Source: Macrocystis pyrifera (taxonomy: Eukaryota > Sar > Phaeophyceae > Laminariales > Laminariaceae). From it: a stretch of 64,000 bases of DNA. The notes under the pieces are model-generated. The model was not told the origin of the DNA and did not search any database. It was given only the letters and a program-made list of their open reading frames with translations. Below, piece after piece: positions 1 to 9,899 of the stretch. A program made the translations under genes and the position numbers. Location of the stretch: positions 10,964,563 to 11,028,562 of the forward strand of contig JASSKH010000014.1 in assembly GCA_031763025.1 (NCBI GenBank). Direction: 5' to 3'. Positions within the stretch are counted from its first letter, which is position 1; each line of letters opens with the position of its first letter.

Positions 1-540
1 TAAAGGAGAAATCCCGTGCTGTTTCCCGCTTCGGTTCCGGTAAGAGTTAGTCTCAATTCGGTTCCCTCATGAACGGATCGCGTAGGCACAAATTCCATGT
101 TCAGTCCCCTAGTGCACCGGTCCTCTAACGCGTTGCCTCCTCACGCATGACAACGGTCGGCTCTCAAAATGTGAGCATCAAGCTGAATCATCCCTGCAGT
201 GGTTTGCGTGCTGTTTCGCTCCGTGGTGGTCTGTTTCTGCCACTTTCTGTCGTGAGCATCCTCCATTCAATGGTGAGTACTAGCTGAGGACTGGGGATCT
301 GGCTGTGTACCCAGGTAGACGTTGTTTTGATACTTTCTGTTGGCCCACAATCACCACGCAAAGATGAAACCTCGAGAAATCCGGAATCGGAATAAAATAT
401 CCTGTACTCTGTGCAGAATGTCCGGCTTCCTCCCTCAACCCCTGACGAAGACATTAACCGACATAGCGCCCCCCCCCCCCCCCCCCGAAGATTGATTCAC
501 CTTTTGCATGTTTTTGGTGTTTCGTGTTGACTTTCTGTAG
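1..540. other. Unassigned stretch with a poly-C run
   Basis: I see no gene-like reading frame or repeat structure here. The only notable point is an uninterrupted run of about 18 C at 469-486, which is prone to sequencing and assembly length error. Confidence 0.5.
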
Positions 541-544
541 CTGA

Positions 545-1535
545 GGGATTTTGCTCGCACTCACTTGTTGTTGTTGTATATTGTTTTATATTGTGGATTA
601 TTTATTATTTCCATCCGCCCCACTGCTAGTTTTGGTGTTCTTGGTGATATGTGTTGCTGATTATCCCCCCCCTCAATCTCGCCAATTGTTTTCTATTGTC
701 GATGTGTGTTGCTTTATTTGTTTTTGTTGTTGTTGTTGTTATTGTTGATATTGTTGTTGGGGTTGGGGTTAACTGCTTTCTTTGGGCTTCTTGTGGTCGT
801 ATCGTCCGTTTCCCCCTCGGTTATGTAATTAAAATGCATAACTATTACGGGGGACCATAGTGAATAGGACCTAATATTGCTAGTAAAAATAGGGAAATAA
901 TAGGGCTTTTTTTGGTGCACCGTAGGTCCGATTTACTATGGTCCCCCGTCATAGGTATTCCCGGCACATACCCCCCCTCCCGCCCACCCAGTTTGCCATG
1001 AAAGTGTTTCTGCTCACGCGCATCGTTTAACATCGACGTGTTGGCGGTGGGGAGTGTTGGTGACAGTGAGACCCACCAGCCCACGCGCCAAACGACGCAC
1101 CCAGCAAACCACCTGCGTACCCACCAACCCACACCCAGCCAGCCACTATCCAAACATTCTAGACCAACACTCAACGCCTAGTAACGCATACGATCTCAAG
1201 ACTTTTGCTGGCACACAATAAAATTATAAAACCCGCCAGCGCAGTTGACCATTTCATGATTGCAATCCCGTTTCGGGGACAAACTACTCAAGTTATCGGT
1301 GGTTTGTGCCCACAATGGGACTGCTGCTCTGACTGGGTTAATGCCGACAAGAGTTGACTACTTAGAGGCATCCGTCGCGCTCGTCATTGCCACCGCCATT
1401 GCCATGAGGATTGCGCAATACTCTCCTGTAATGGTCCCGCACGGGGATGTGTTTGCGCAGGTGGGAGTACACGAACGGACAGAAACGGATGAGAAAGGGT
1501 CCCTCAAAGTGTTAGAGCGTGGCCACAATGAATTG
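545..1535 (+). repeat. Diverged direct duplication, copy 1
   Basis: This segment aligns in the same order with 2290-3205. Shared blocks include a GT-rich tract before the MITE, a C-rich tract after it, GCATCG..TAACATC near 1020 (compare 2727), a CACCCAGCAA..CCACC block near 1095 (compare 2808) and a GAACGGACA...CTAGAGCGTGGCC-like block near 1474 (compare 3140). Identity is patchy, so the duplication is old. No protein function is visible. Confidence 0.55.
845..951. mobile_element. MITE copy 1 (TTACGGGGG family)
   Basis: A ~107-bp element bounded by terminal inverted repeats of about 20 bp (TTACGGGGGACCATAGT at the left, its near-complement ending CCCCCGTCA at the right). It is flanked by TA on both sides (843-844 and 952-953). 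It has an AT-rich middle and no coding capacity. Five copies of the same family lie in the window. Confidence 0.85.
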
Positions 1536-2289
1536 TTGAGACCCATCTGTAGTGTCTCGTATGTCCGTCTGCCTGGTTTGTTATTCCCCCACCTTGCGAC
1601 ACGTGCAGGTGACCAATTTAGACATTACTGGGATCTAAAGAGGCCTGATATCTAGGTCGTCTACCTTGTGCTGGTCGTGATGAAAACCGTGTCGAGATCG
1701 GAGAGCGTGATTGTGGTGGGTGATCTATTTTAAGGCTGACAGGGCCATTAGAAACAGGGAATCCAAGCGTGTGTACGAATGGTATCAACACCGCAGCAGC
1801 AGCACTAAGCTGGTGATTTTGTGCTTCAAAAACTCAGGCATCCAACATCTTCTCCGAAAACAAAGGCGTAGAATCTCCCAGCCCCAAAACATAGAACAAA
1901 TCTCTTAAAGCTTGCAAAGCTCTGTAAGTGGTGTTGTTCCTGTCCTCGTTGCCTAGAGGCCGAACGAGCACGACGGGACCAGAGCACGGTGTCTCAGTGG
2001 GTTTCACATGAACATGTTGGCTTGAATCAGGGAAACGGGGAACGTACAGATACGTACGTATTGACGTCAATAATCGTTGATGTCCCCCTGATCGGATCCT
2101 GAACCACCTCGTACCAGGAAGCATACCATTTAATATTACTACTACTGCGGCATAATACTGATTAATGCTGGTGTTCAGCAGCAGTGACAACTTATTCATT
2201 CCCACCTGGTGCATACCTGTAACCTGATACCCTGTATATAATATTACCTGAAGAATATTTTAATCAAACACCTTGGCCCCTCTACAGCT
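1536..2289. other. Unassigned stretch
   Basis: Short frames only, with no recognisable domain, repeat or RNA structure. Confidence 0.4.
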
Positions 2290-3205
2290 TGATCGATTGT
2301 TTCACATTGTGTTTGTGTTGTTACGTGTTCGTGGTTGGTTAGTTTTGTTTGCACTGCTTGGTGTTTTAACTTTTGTTGTAATGTTTGTTTCACTCCGCTT
2401 TCCGCCGGTTGTTGTCCGCTGTTGGTGTCGTGTTTTGTTTTGGATATGTTTACCTGTTGCTGTGGTTGACTTGATTTTTTGGACTTCTCGTGGGTGTTAT
2501 TACTATTACGGGGGTCCATAGTTAATAGGACCTATGGTTTACATGAAAACCTATATATTTACCTATTTTTAGTAACAAAATTTGGTCCCGTTAACTATGG
2601 ACCCCCGTAATATCATTGTTACGTAGTTTGTGTATAGTTAAGAAAATGTCGTTCAGTTTTGCCGGTACATCTCGCCCCTCCCCCCCCAGCGTCCACTCAT
2701 CCACTAGGCAAGGTGTCCTTGCTGACGCGCATCGCCTAACATCCAACTTTTCGAAGTGAGTGGTATTGGTGATGGTAGGACCAACCAGCGTACGCCTAAA
2801 CCAGCGCACCCAGCAACTTATCTACCTACCCACCGACCAACACCCACCCCAGCACCAGTGCACGCCCGGATACAATACAAGATTTCTACGCTTACTTGCG
2901 CCGCATGACTGCGAATACGATATCAACACTGTTGTTGGAACACTTTCTGAATATAGTAACCGCTAGAGCAGTAACTTATGGCAGTTACGAGTATGGCAAC
3001 TTCCAGGCCTCTGTTACGCCCCTTCATTCCCACCGTTCGTGTAGTGAGTAACCAACATCTGAGTGAGGGAAGCGAACTAGGATTTTGAAAAGCTCTTCTA
3101 CAATGGTCGGGTGTTGCGGTACGCATAGAGCTGGGGGTAAGCGAACGGACACAATCAGATCAAAAGGTACACCCAAACGGACTAGAGCGTGGCCTGATTC
3201 AACGA
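2290..3205 (+). repeat. Diverged direct duplication, copy 2
   Basis: Second copy of the segment at 545-1535, with the same order of GT-rich tract, MITE, C-rich tract and CACCCAGCAA block. The matching position of the MITE in both copies suggests that it was present before duplication. Confidence 0.55.
2506..2610. mobile_element. MITE copy 2 (TTACGGGGG family)
   Basis: 105 bp, starting TTACGGGGGTCCATAGTTAA and ending with the complementary GACCCCCGTAA. TA lies on each side (2504-2505, 2611-2612). The arms are almost perfectly complementary, so the single strand would fold into a hairpin. Confidence 0.88.
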
Positions 3206-3269
3206 TATACCGGGTAACGAGTTCTATTTTGTTCACCTTTCTCGTCTGTCTGTTTATTCGATTTGGTAT

Positions 3270-3544
3270 TGTTGATAGATCTCTAAAGGTACAGGCGCAG
3301 CTGGCACGGGAACGCGTGGTTGACTGCAGACAGTAACACGGAACTCCCCTTGTATTATATCCGAGCTGTCGAGTGACAGCTCATGCATCGTATGCAGGTT
3401 CATATCCAACAGGACGCGGGAATGAACCTCCCGTTTATCCCCGCGAATATACGACTAAATATCCCTCCAATATTATCCAATATCAATATATGGAACTCTC
3501 TAATATTAGATGTAACGTCTCCGTCGTGTTTCTGAGCACAATCA
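3270..3544 (-). repeat. 3' LTR of element A
   Basis: About 275 bp, matching 9625-9899 with many substitutions. On the minus strand it runs from TGATTGTGCTC to TATCAACA. It contains the TATAATATAAG-like box that is also seen in the LTRs of elements C and D. Confidence 0.9.
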
Positions 3545-4185
3545 GTATCCCCCCTGCTCATTATACACGACCATACTTTAATATCCCCCCAGCCCTGTAC
3601 ACTACAATGTACGACTCCGCTGGGTGGAAACATCTCAATATTATCCCAACTCATATGAAATTCAGAAACATAATTTCACTCAGAACCAAAAATCAAACTC
3701 AATTTCCAAAATACTATCCAAACCCTCCAACTCAGAAAACATTTTTTATATGCACTTCATAGTCTCCCTCCAACCTTATCTAAAACCTCTCCCTCTATTT
3801 CATGAGGAATTAACGCAAATCATATAAAATATCACAGTAGTCATACTCATCAAAATAAAAATTATGCCAAGAAAATAAATGCCAGATATCGCAAGGAACC
3901 CCGTTCCCCCGGACACGAGTCTCCCCTTGTCCCCTACTCCCGCCATAGCTACACAGATCGCGACGGTAATGCGAGATAGCATACATTCCTTCACTTGGAT
4001 TTTATTTGACGTTGGGACTACTCGAAAACACCAAAAACTTTCGAAATCCATCACCAGGAACGAAATGGTATCATCCTCGGAATTAGCCAGGGAAAAACGG
4101 CAGCATCTTCGGATTTATACGTAGTTCAGACAAATCCTTCACTCTAATAAAATAACATAAAACCTTCTACCTCGAAAAAACCGCG
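3545..4185 (-). other. 3' UTR and polypurine tract of element A
   Basis: Non-coding stretch between the end of pol (about 4186) and the 3' LTR. It aligns with 60125-60771 of element D and, in part, with 28070-29180 of element C. Immediately upstream of the LTR on the minus strand is a GGGGGGATAC purine-rich tract, the expected plus-strand primer. Confidence 0.8.
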
Positions 4186-4725
4186 TCAAATATTCATCAG
4201 AAAATCCCGGTGGTAACGAAACACCGTGTTGTTGAGCGGCTTTGTCAAGAAGTCTGCATGCTGTTTCTCCGACTCTACATGGGTATTAACAAATTCCCCC
4301 TTAAAAATAAGCTCGCGCAAAAAGTAGTGTCGTATGTCGAGATGTGCTTCGAATTCGACGTGCACACTGGATTTTGTGCCAGGTGCCTTGCCCCCTCGTT
4401 ATCCTCGAAAACCGTAATGCACCTCTCCCCGAACCCCGGAGAAATAAAAGTCCATACATAGCGCATGAGCATCGCCTCCTTGGTAGTATCTGCCAGTGCT
4501 ACATATTCGGCCTCAGTGGTTGAGAGTGTGACGCATTTCTGCGTCCTAGAAAACCAGCACACACACGCCCCAGCACACATGATAGCCCCACCGGAAACTG
4601 ACCTCCTGTCAGTGGCTTTGTTGGCATAGTCTGCATCTGCAAACGCTACCAGCTCAAGCCCGCTACCCTTCTGGAACGTAATGCCGAAATCACTTGTAGA
4701 AAATACATACTCTAAAATACCGACT
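4186..4725 (-). pseudogene. Copia RNase H domain, element A
   Basis: C-terminal RNase H part of the copia pol, which degrades RNA in the RNA:DNA hybrid. Visible on the minus strand are the motif STTEAEYVALAD (second acidic residue) and VFEDNEGA (third), followed by an out-of-frame KHI-type and QHADFLTKPL-type terminal region. The copy in D shows the same C-terminus. Frameshifts break the frame, for example between the EDNEGA block and the terminal block. It belongs with the RT immediately to its right. Confidence 0.85.
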
Positions 4726-5870
4726 GCTGTCCTCTAGTGTACTTCCCTCGGCCTATTCGTGTACTTCACCATCGCCCCCACCGCGTTCGCAATATCGGTT
4801 CGCAAGCCACATCAAGCACCCCACCAACTCGCGGAAAGGCCAATCACCCACGGGTTCATTCTCGTCAACCTCCTCGAGCTTCACGCCAGTCGAAAACGGG
4901 TTTTCCCTCCCAAACTAACACCAAACCTCGCCGCTGTATTTTCAGCGAACGCCCGCTGCGAAATCGTTAAAGTACCAGCATCCCAATCCCTCTAAAAACA
5001 ACAACCAGCATACCACCGCAACTCGCCCAGGTTGTTGATCGGAACAAGGTTGTTCGGGTCTTCACAGAAATGATCGCATCTAGCCTTGAGTCCTACAGCA
5101 AAAATAGCATCCACATGAACTACCGTTACAATGGAGACAGAGCCCGACTCGACCAACCTCATGACACGCGTCAGCGGGGCTCTGCTCAAATCCTAGACTC
5201 TTCATGTGAGTGAGAAGGTGGTTGTGACACGACCTCGACGCTTGCTTCAAGCCGTAGAAACTGCGATTCAACCTGGCTACCGCAGCAGACATTTCGCCGC
5301 AGCCAGGGGGTAGTCGCTTGAATACATCCTCATCCAAACTCGACTGCACGAATGCCTGCTCAGCATCAAACTGACACAAATCCAAACCCAACTCGCACAC
5401 AATAGCACCCAACAAACGGAAACGCTGCAGGCGTCGGAGCAAAAGTCTTATAGAAATCAATACCCTCACGCTGCTTGAACCTCGTGCCACCAGCCTTGGT
5501 TTCGCCCGCATCACATCACCATGCTCGTTGGACTTCCAGGCGAACACCCACTTCGCCGAGATGACGTTGAGCCCCTCTGGTTGTACGTCGCTCCAAACGT
5601 CCCCGCGTCCGCCAGCCCATGGTACTCCTTGTCCATCGCCTGTCTCCAAATGGACGAAACCTCGTCCGCACACGCTTCAGCATACGAGTTCGGCGTCGAA
5701 AGCTCGCTCGCCGGGCGTGTGGGAAGGGGAGGGTTCTCACGCGGTGGGGCTTGGTGGAAAAGTACATGGCCTATACCTTCCCGAGCTGCCATCAACGACA
5801 GCAGCCCATGCCCCATAGCCTCGCGGTCCCGCGCAGTCTCCCCTCTTGTCCGCCCCCTCAGCACATCCCC
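4726..5870 (-). pseudogene. Copia reverse transcriptase, element A
   Basis: RVT_2-type reverse transcriptase that would copy element RNA into cDNA. Readable on the minus strand: WRQAMDKEYHGLADAGTF, then after a -1 frame change NVISAKWVFAWKSNEHG, then FDAEQAFVQSSLDED and LNRSFYGLKQASRS. The catalytic box reads VVHVDA, where copia RT normally has YVDD, so the second catalytic Asp is Ala. Element D shares both the frame change and HVDA. Further private frameshifts follow, for example just after ARGSSS near 5480 and after ADAC near 5150. The enzyme cannot be functional as read. Confidence 0.9.
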
Positions 5871-7534
5871 ACCTTCCGGGTGTCACCCAGCTTCCCCCCT
5901 GGCCCGATCACGCTGCACACGGCCACCACCCTCCTGGTGTCGTGCGGTCTCGCCCCTAGTCCACCCTCTCTCCACAGCGCCACCGCTCTTCTGGTGTCGT
6001 GCAGTCTCCCCCCTTGTCCGCCCCCTCAGCACATCGCCATCCTCCCGGGTCCGGGATACAAGAACCCAGTGCCCGGGCAGCACGCTGCGAAAGCTGTGGC
6101 TGCGGTGACTGCTGCGGCGGCGACGTCGATGATAACGGCGGCGACGGCGGCGGCGGTGACGGTGGCTGCAGCGGCGGCGGTGACGACGACAGCGGCAGCG
6201 ACGGCGACGGTGACGGCGATGGCGGTGGCGACGGCGACGGCGGCGGCGGCGGCGGTAGCGGCGGTGATGACGGTGATTGCGGCGGCAGCAGTGGAGAAGG
6301 GGACGGTGGCTCGGGCCATACGTCGGGACCCCTCAGAGGCTCCGGCGCACCCGGCGGCGATGGCGACGGCGACGGCGGCGGCGGGGAGCTCTCCTCTTCC
6401 GAAGGCAGTGACCCCACAAACGGTTTCGTCGGGTGTTCCCAAATGACGTCACTGGAGACCGACCTCCGGCCGGGCATCAGCAGGATCTTGCTGCAGTCAG
6501 CTGCGTGGTAGTTGCCGCCGTTGAGGTAGAAGCAAGCCTCCGCCTTCGGCTCGGTCTTCAGGGCCCTCCTGACGTGGTGGAAGCCCGGCTTCAGAAACGG
6601 GAGCAACCGCGCAAACGGTGGCCTCCCGTAGAATTTGCTGTACGGCGAGTGTATTTCCGGCTTGTCCCTTACCCTTGGCGTCATGTTGATCACGTCGCTC
6701 GCGTACAAGCATGACTCAGCCCAGAGGGGATGCGTCGCCGGCATCCTTGCATCGCCGAACAGGCGGGTGGCCTCCAGGCGGGACTCCATTGCAAGCTCCA
6801 GCGTCATGGCGATCCGTCGCTCGGCCACCCCGTCATGCTTCGGAGAATTGACGGGCGTGTACTCGCGGCGGATGCCGTGGTGGTTGAGCAACTCCACGAA
6901 CTCCGCCTTGGTGAACTCGGTGCCGTTTGTCCGAGCGAAGGCACTCCACGATGGACGGCACACCCTTTGCGTTGATGTCGGCCAGGAAACCAGCGAAGAC
7001 CTTTGGGACGTCGGACTTCCGCTTCAAGAAATACGGCCACCCCAGTCGCGAGTAGTCGTCGACGATTATCATCAAGTACTGCGCACCGCCAGCAGACGTA
7101 GGCTGTTGTCCCGACAGACCCACGAATAGACGCTCCAGAGGCCTGGTAGAACGGCACTCGGTCGTCCACGGCACCGCCATCCTCCTCCCTATCGCCTCAG
7201 AACACCCAGCGCACAGAACCAACTCCCCAAAAACCTTAATGCCCATCTGACGTGCCGTCTCACGGAGAGTGTCAGCATGGGAGTGGGCAAGGGCAACGTG
7301 AAGGTCGTTAACATCAATCCTCCTCATTTTTCCAGGAGCCGAAACAGCGGCAGCAATCGGGGTCTCTACAATCCGCATGGCGTCTACGTATGAACCCGCG
7401 TCCCTACGCACGAAGGACAGCCGCCCATTCAACGTGTGAGCTCCCTGAGCATCAAGTGTCACCGGGCATTTCAACATTACTGCATGCAGCGAAAAAACGT
7501 TGAAGCGAAACCCGGGTACGTATGCTACGTCCAT
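5871..7534 (-). pseudogene. Copia integrase with Pro-rich linker, element A
   Basis: Reads from MDVAYVPGFRFN through a GAG-pre-integrase segment (HVALAHSHADTLRE and a CxxC) into the rve-type integrase core (LFVGLSG, IVDDYSRLGW, NGTEFTKAEF, HDGVAERRI). It ends in a long Pro/Ser-rich linker (about 5960-6430). The first catalytic Asp, intact in element D as VDLSG, is Gly here. A 1-nt insertion near 6930 breaks the frame at SDKRH, where D has SDNGTEF. The GC-rich linker gives long but meaningless antisense frames. Integrase would insert cDNA into the genome; this copy lacks one of the three DDE residues. Confidence 0.92.
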
Positions 7535-7790
7535 CAGCCTACGTCCATCAGCCTAACTTGAACGTCACCCTGAGAGCTGTGCATCACAACTGGAATCTAT
7601 CCGAAGTACTCTATCTTCAGTGACCTAATGTCACCGACCACCAAACTGCTCTTATCAGGAGAGGAGGGGGAATACAGTTTACCATAATACAAGGGTTACC
7701 AGTCACATGAAAGGTTGCTCCCGAATCCGCTACCCACTCTTCTCTCCCAATAACCCAAAACAAATCATCCGTCGCCTTGCCTTGGTGCGC
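7535..7790 (-). pseudogene. Copia aspartic protease, element A
   Basis: The minus-strand frame contains GREEWVADSGATFHVTGNP. The DSGA tetrad is the active site of copia proteases, which mature the Gag-Pol polyprotein. It lies between the zinc knuckle and the pre-integrase segment, as expected. The frame is lost soon after NCIPPP, near 7650. Confidence 0.88.
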
Positions 7791-8451
7791 AAACTGCGCG
7801 GTGAGGAGGTGCGGATCCAACGTAGCGTAGGGTTGTCGTTGTTCGCTGGGCCAGGGGAGGGGGAAGTACTGAAGGAGGGTTGTTGTGGCGGGGAAGCTCC
7901 GGCCGAGGTATGCCCACCACTGCCGTAGGGCGTCTCCTGCAGCCAGTCACCTCCGTAGTATGGTTGTTGGGCGGGTTGAGGAGAAGCTACACCAGGGATA
8001 GCGACGTTCATTTGCGCGGGAGCTGCCTGGCATTCCGCGGCGTGGTGGCCTGGTCTGCCGCACCGGAAGCAGGGCCCCTTGCGCCTCCATGTGATATTCG
8101 GTGGGGGACCCCAGCCTGCCGGAGTCGCTACGGGCGGCGGGGGCATCGGCGGCAACGTCCCTGGTGGTGGGTCGGTAGGTACCCAACCCATGGGGGGGGA
8201 CTACTCCACCCGTACCGAAGGGGTCTGGGATTGAGTCATCCCAACGGTACCTGCAGGCCACGGCATCTCAACGCCATTTGGGGCCGGTTATTCCCCCCCC
8301 CACGAAGCTCCTCCCCGGTTGCCCCGTTGCCGATGGGGACGGTGCTGCTGCTGCTGTTGCTGGGGCTGCTGCTGCTGCCGTTGGTGCTGTTGCTGCTGCT
8401 GGCGCTGCTGCTGCTAATACTGCTGCTGCTGCTGCTGATACTGTCGCTGGA

Positions 8452-8488
<37 letters not shown>

Positions 8489-9556
8489 ATACTGCCGCTG
8501 CCGCTGCTGCTGCTGCTGTTGCCCATCCTTGAAACTCCCGCCTCTCCTGTTCCTGCTTCCCCCTCCTGGACCCGCACCTCCGCCACCGGCAGGCTGCGCA
8601 CCTCCAGCGCACAAGGCGTGCTGATCTACCACTCCTTGCACGCCCAACACCCTAGAAACCATCTCCTTCTCTACCCTGTCGTTTACATACGCGTCACGGA
8701 TGATCTCATCGATCTCGGAACGGGGGATGGAAGGGCGGGAAATAATTTACTTGCTTTGAATAGTATACAAAGATGAGAGGTTGGTAACAATGTGACGGTT
8801 CACTTCCTCTGCACTCTTACCACGTCCTAACATTGCCAGCTCATCTTCTGCCTTGTCCACCCTTCCTAGAAACAGCAAGGGGTTCTCGTCCTCCGCCATT
8901 CGGATGGTATCAAACTCTCTCCTTAGTCTATGTGTTGCTGCTATCGTCTTAGGCATGAAATAGTCCCCCAACTCCTTCCAAGCACCACTCGGAGACATTG
9001 CCTTCTGCATCCTAAACTCTGCCATATCGTATCCTGTCATGGCCTCCATCATCAATCCATACACCAATCGCGCGTCCCTAATCTCCTGGGGGGGATATCT
9101 GGAGGCTAGTTCCTCCGGCGAAACCCTCATGTCGCCTACCATAACTGGGTTTGCTGTGCTACTGAGTACATGCAAGCACCCAAGCGATGATAGGTGCCCC
9201 AAAACCTTGCTACGCCACATGCTAAAGTGGGCCTCTACATTATCGAACTTCGGGGGTCTCGACTGGGACAAACTTGGACGGTACAAAGAAGGGAATGACT
9301 GCCTGATTGGGCCTCCAGCCCAGGTGTCGGCACAATCAACGCTGCTTGTTGTCTTCCAGCAATTCCTTCTCCTCTCGTTCCCCCACCGGCCCCCCCTTCC
9401 TTTCCTGCTCCCTGCGCGTCCCTCTCGACGCGCAGTCTCTGCTCCTCCATCGTCCTTTCCAGGACCTCTATTTTATTCCACATCTCTTCTATAATATTTT
9501 CACTCTCCACGCTGGCTTCTTGACTGGGCACATCCTCGAAACTAGGCATGTCGAAG
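7791..9556 (-). pseudogene. Copia gag with poly-Gln tract and CCHC zinc knuckle, element A
   Basis: Structural protein of the virus-like particle. From the likely start MPSFEDVPSQ (about 9550) there is a short acidic coiled-coil-like segment (NIIEEMWNKIEVLERTMEEQ). A UBN2-type capsid region follows (PPKFDNVEAHFSMWRSKVL to RHIVTNLSSLYTIQSK), then a Gly-rich segment, a long Gln tract encoded by CAG repeats (8341-8520) and a CCHC knuckle CFRCGRPGHHAAEC (about 8032-8073). A private 1-nt deletion near 9291-9303 separates the coiled coil from the capsid region, and another break follows YTIQSK. Confidence 0.9.
8341..8520 (-). repeat. CAG/CTG trinucleotide tract in gag A
   Basis: An impure (CTG)n run on the plus strand, read as poly-Gln with occasional Arg, Tyr and Leu on the minus strand. 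Element D has the equivalent at 55803-55920. Confidence 0.9.
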
Positions 9557-9624
9557 CAGATTACCACCTCTCTAGGTTGGACTTGGCTACGCTTACCAAT
9601 AGAAGATCACCGGACTCACTAGTG

Positions 9625-9899
9625 TGTTGATTGATATCTAAAGGTATAGGCGCAGCTGGCACGGGAACGCCTGGTTGACTCCAGACAGTAACACGGAACT
9701 CCTCTTATATTATATCCGAGCTGTCGAGTGACAACTCATGCACCGTATGCAGGTTATTATCCAACAGGACGCGGGAAGAAACCTCCCGTTTATCCCCCCG
9801 AATATCCGACTAAATATCCCACTCCTATAATCCAATATCAACATATGGAACTCCCTAATATTAAATATAACGTCTCCGGCGTGTTTCTGAGCACAATCA
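9625..9899 (-). repeat. 5' LTR of element A
   Basis: About 275 bp, the partner of 3270-3544. It differs by a short insertion after TGTTGA (TTGATATC against TAGATCTC) and by scattered substitutions, so the insertion is not recent. Confidence 0.9.

Larger units (their letters stand above)
3270..9899 (-). mobile_element. Ty1/copia LTR retrotransposon, element A
   Basis: A full-length but dead copia element of 6,630 bp read on the minus strand. In transcription order it holds: 5' LTR (9625-9899), gag with Gln-rich tract and zinc knuckle, DSGA protease, GAG-pre-integrase and integrase, Pro-rich linker, reverse transcriptase, RNase H, a 3' UTR with a purine-rich tract, and 3' LTR (3270-3544). The order PR-IN-RT-RH identifies copia rather than gypsy. 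It is the same family as element D (54414-61048, opposite strand) and the deleted element C (25586-29443). I see no perfect target-site duplication; the flanks share only GGT. Confidence 0.93.

Noticed and set aside
6026..6511. Long plus- and minus-strand frames of 138-275 codons in the GC-rich region (also 57867-58335)
   Set aside because: Ala/Val/Thr- or Gly/Asp-rich frames are shadows of the Pro-rich linker made of CCG repeats.
8236..8612. Ser-, Ala- and Leu-rich frames over the CTG tract
   Set aside because: Alternative frames of the gag Gln tract.
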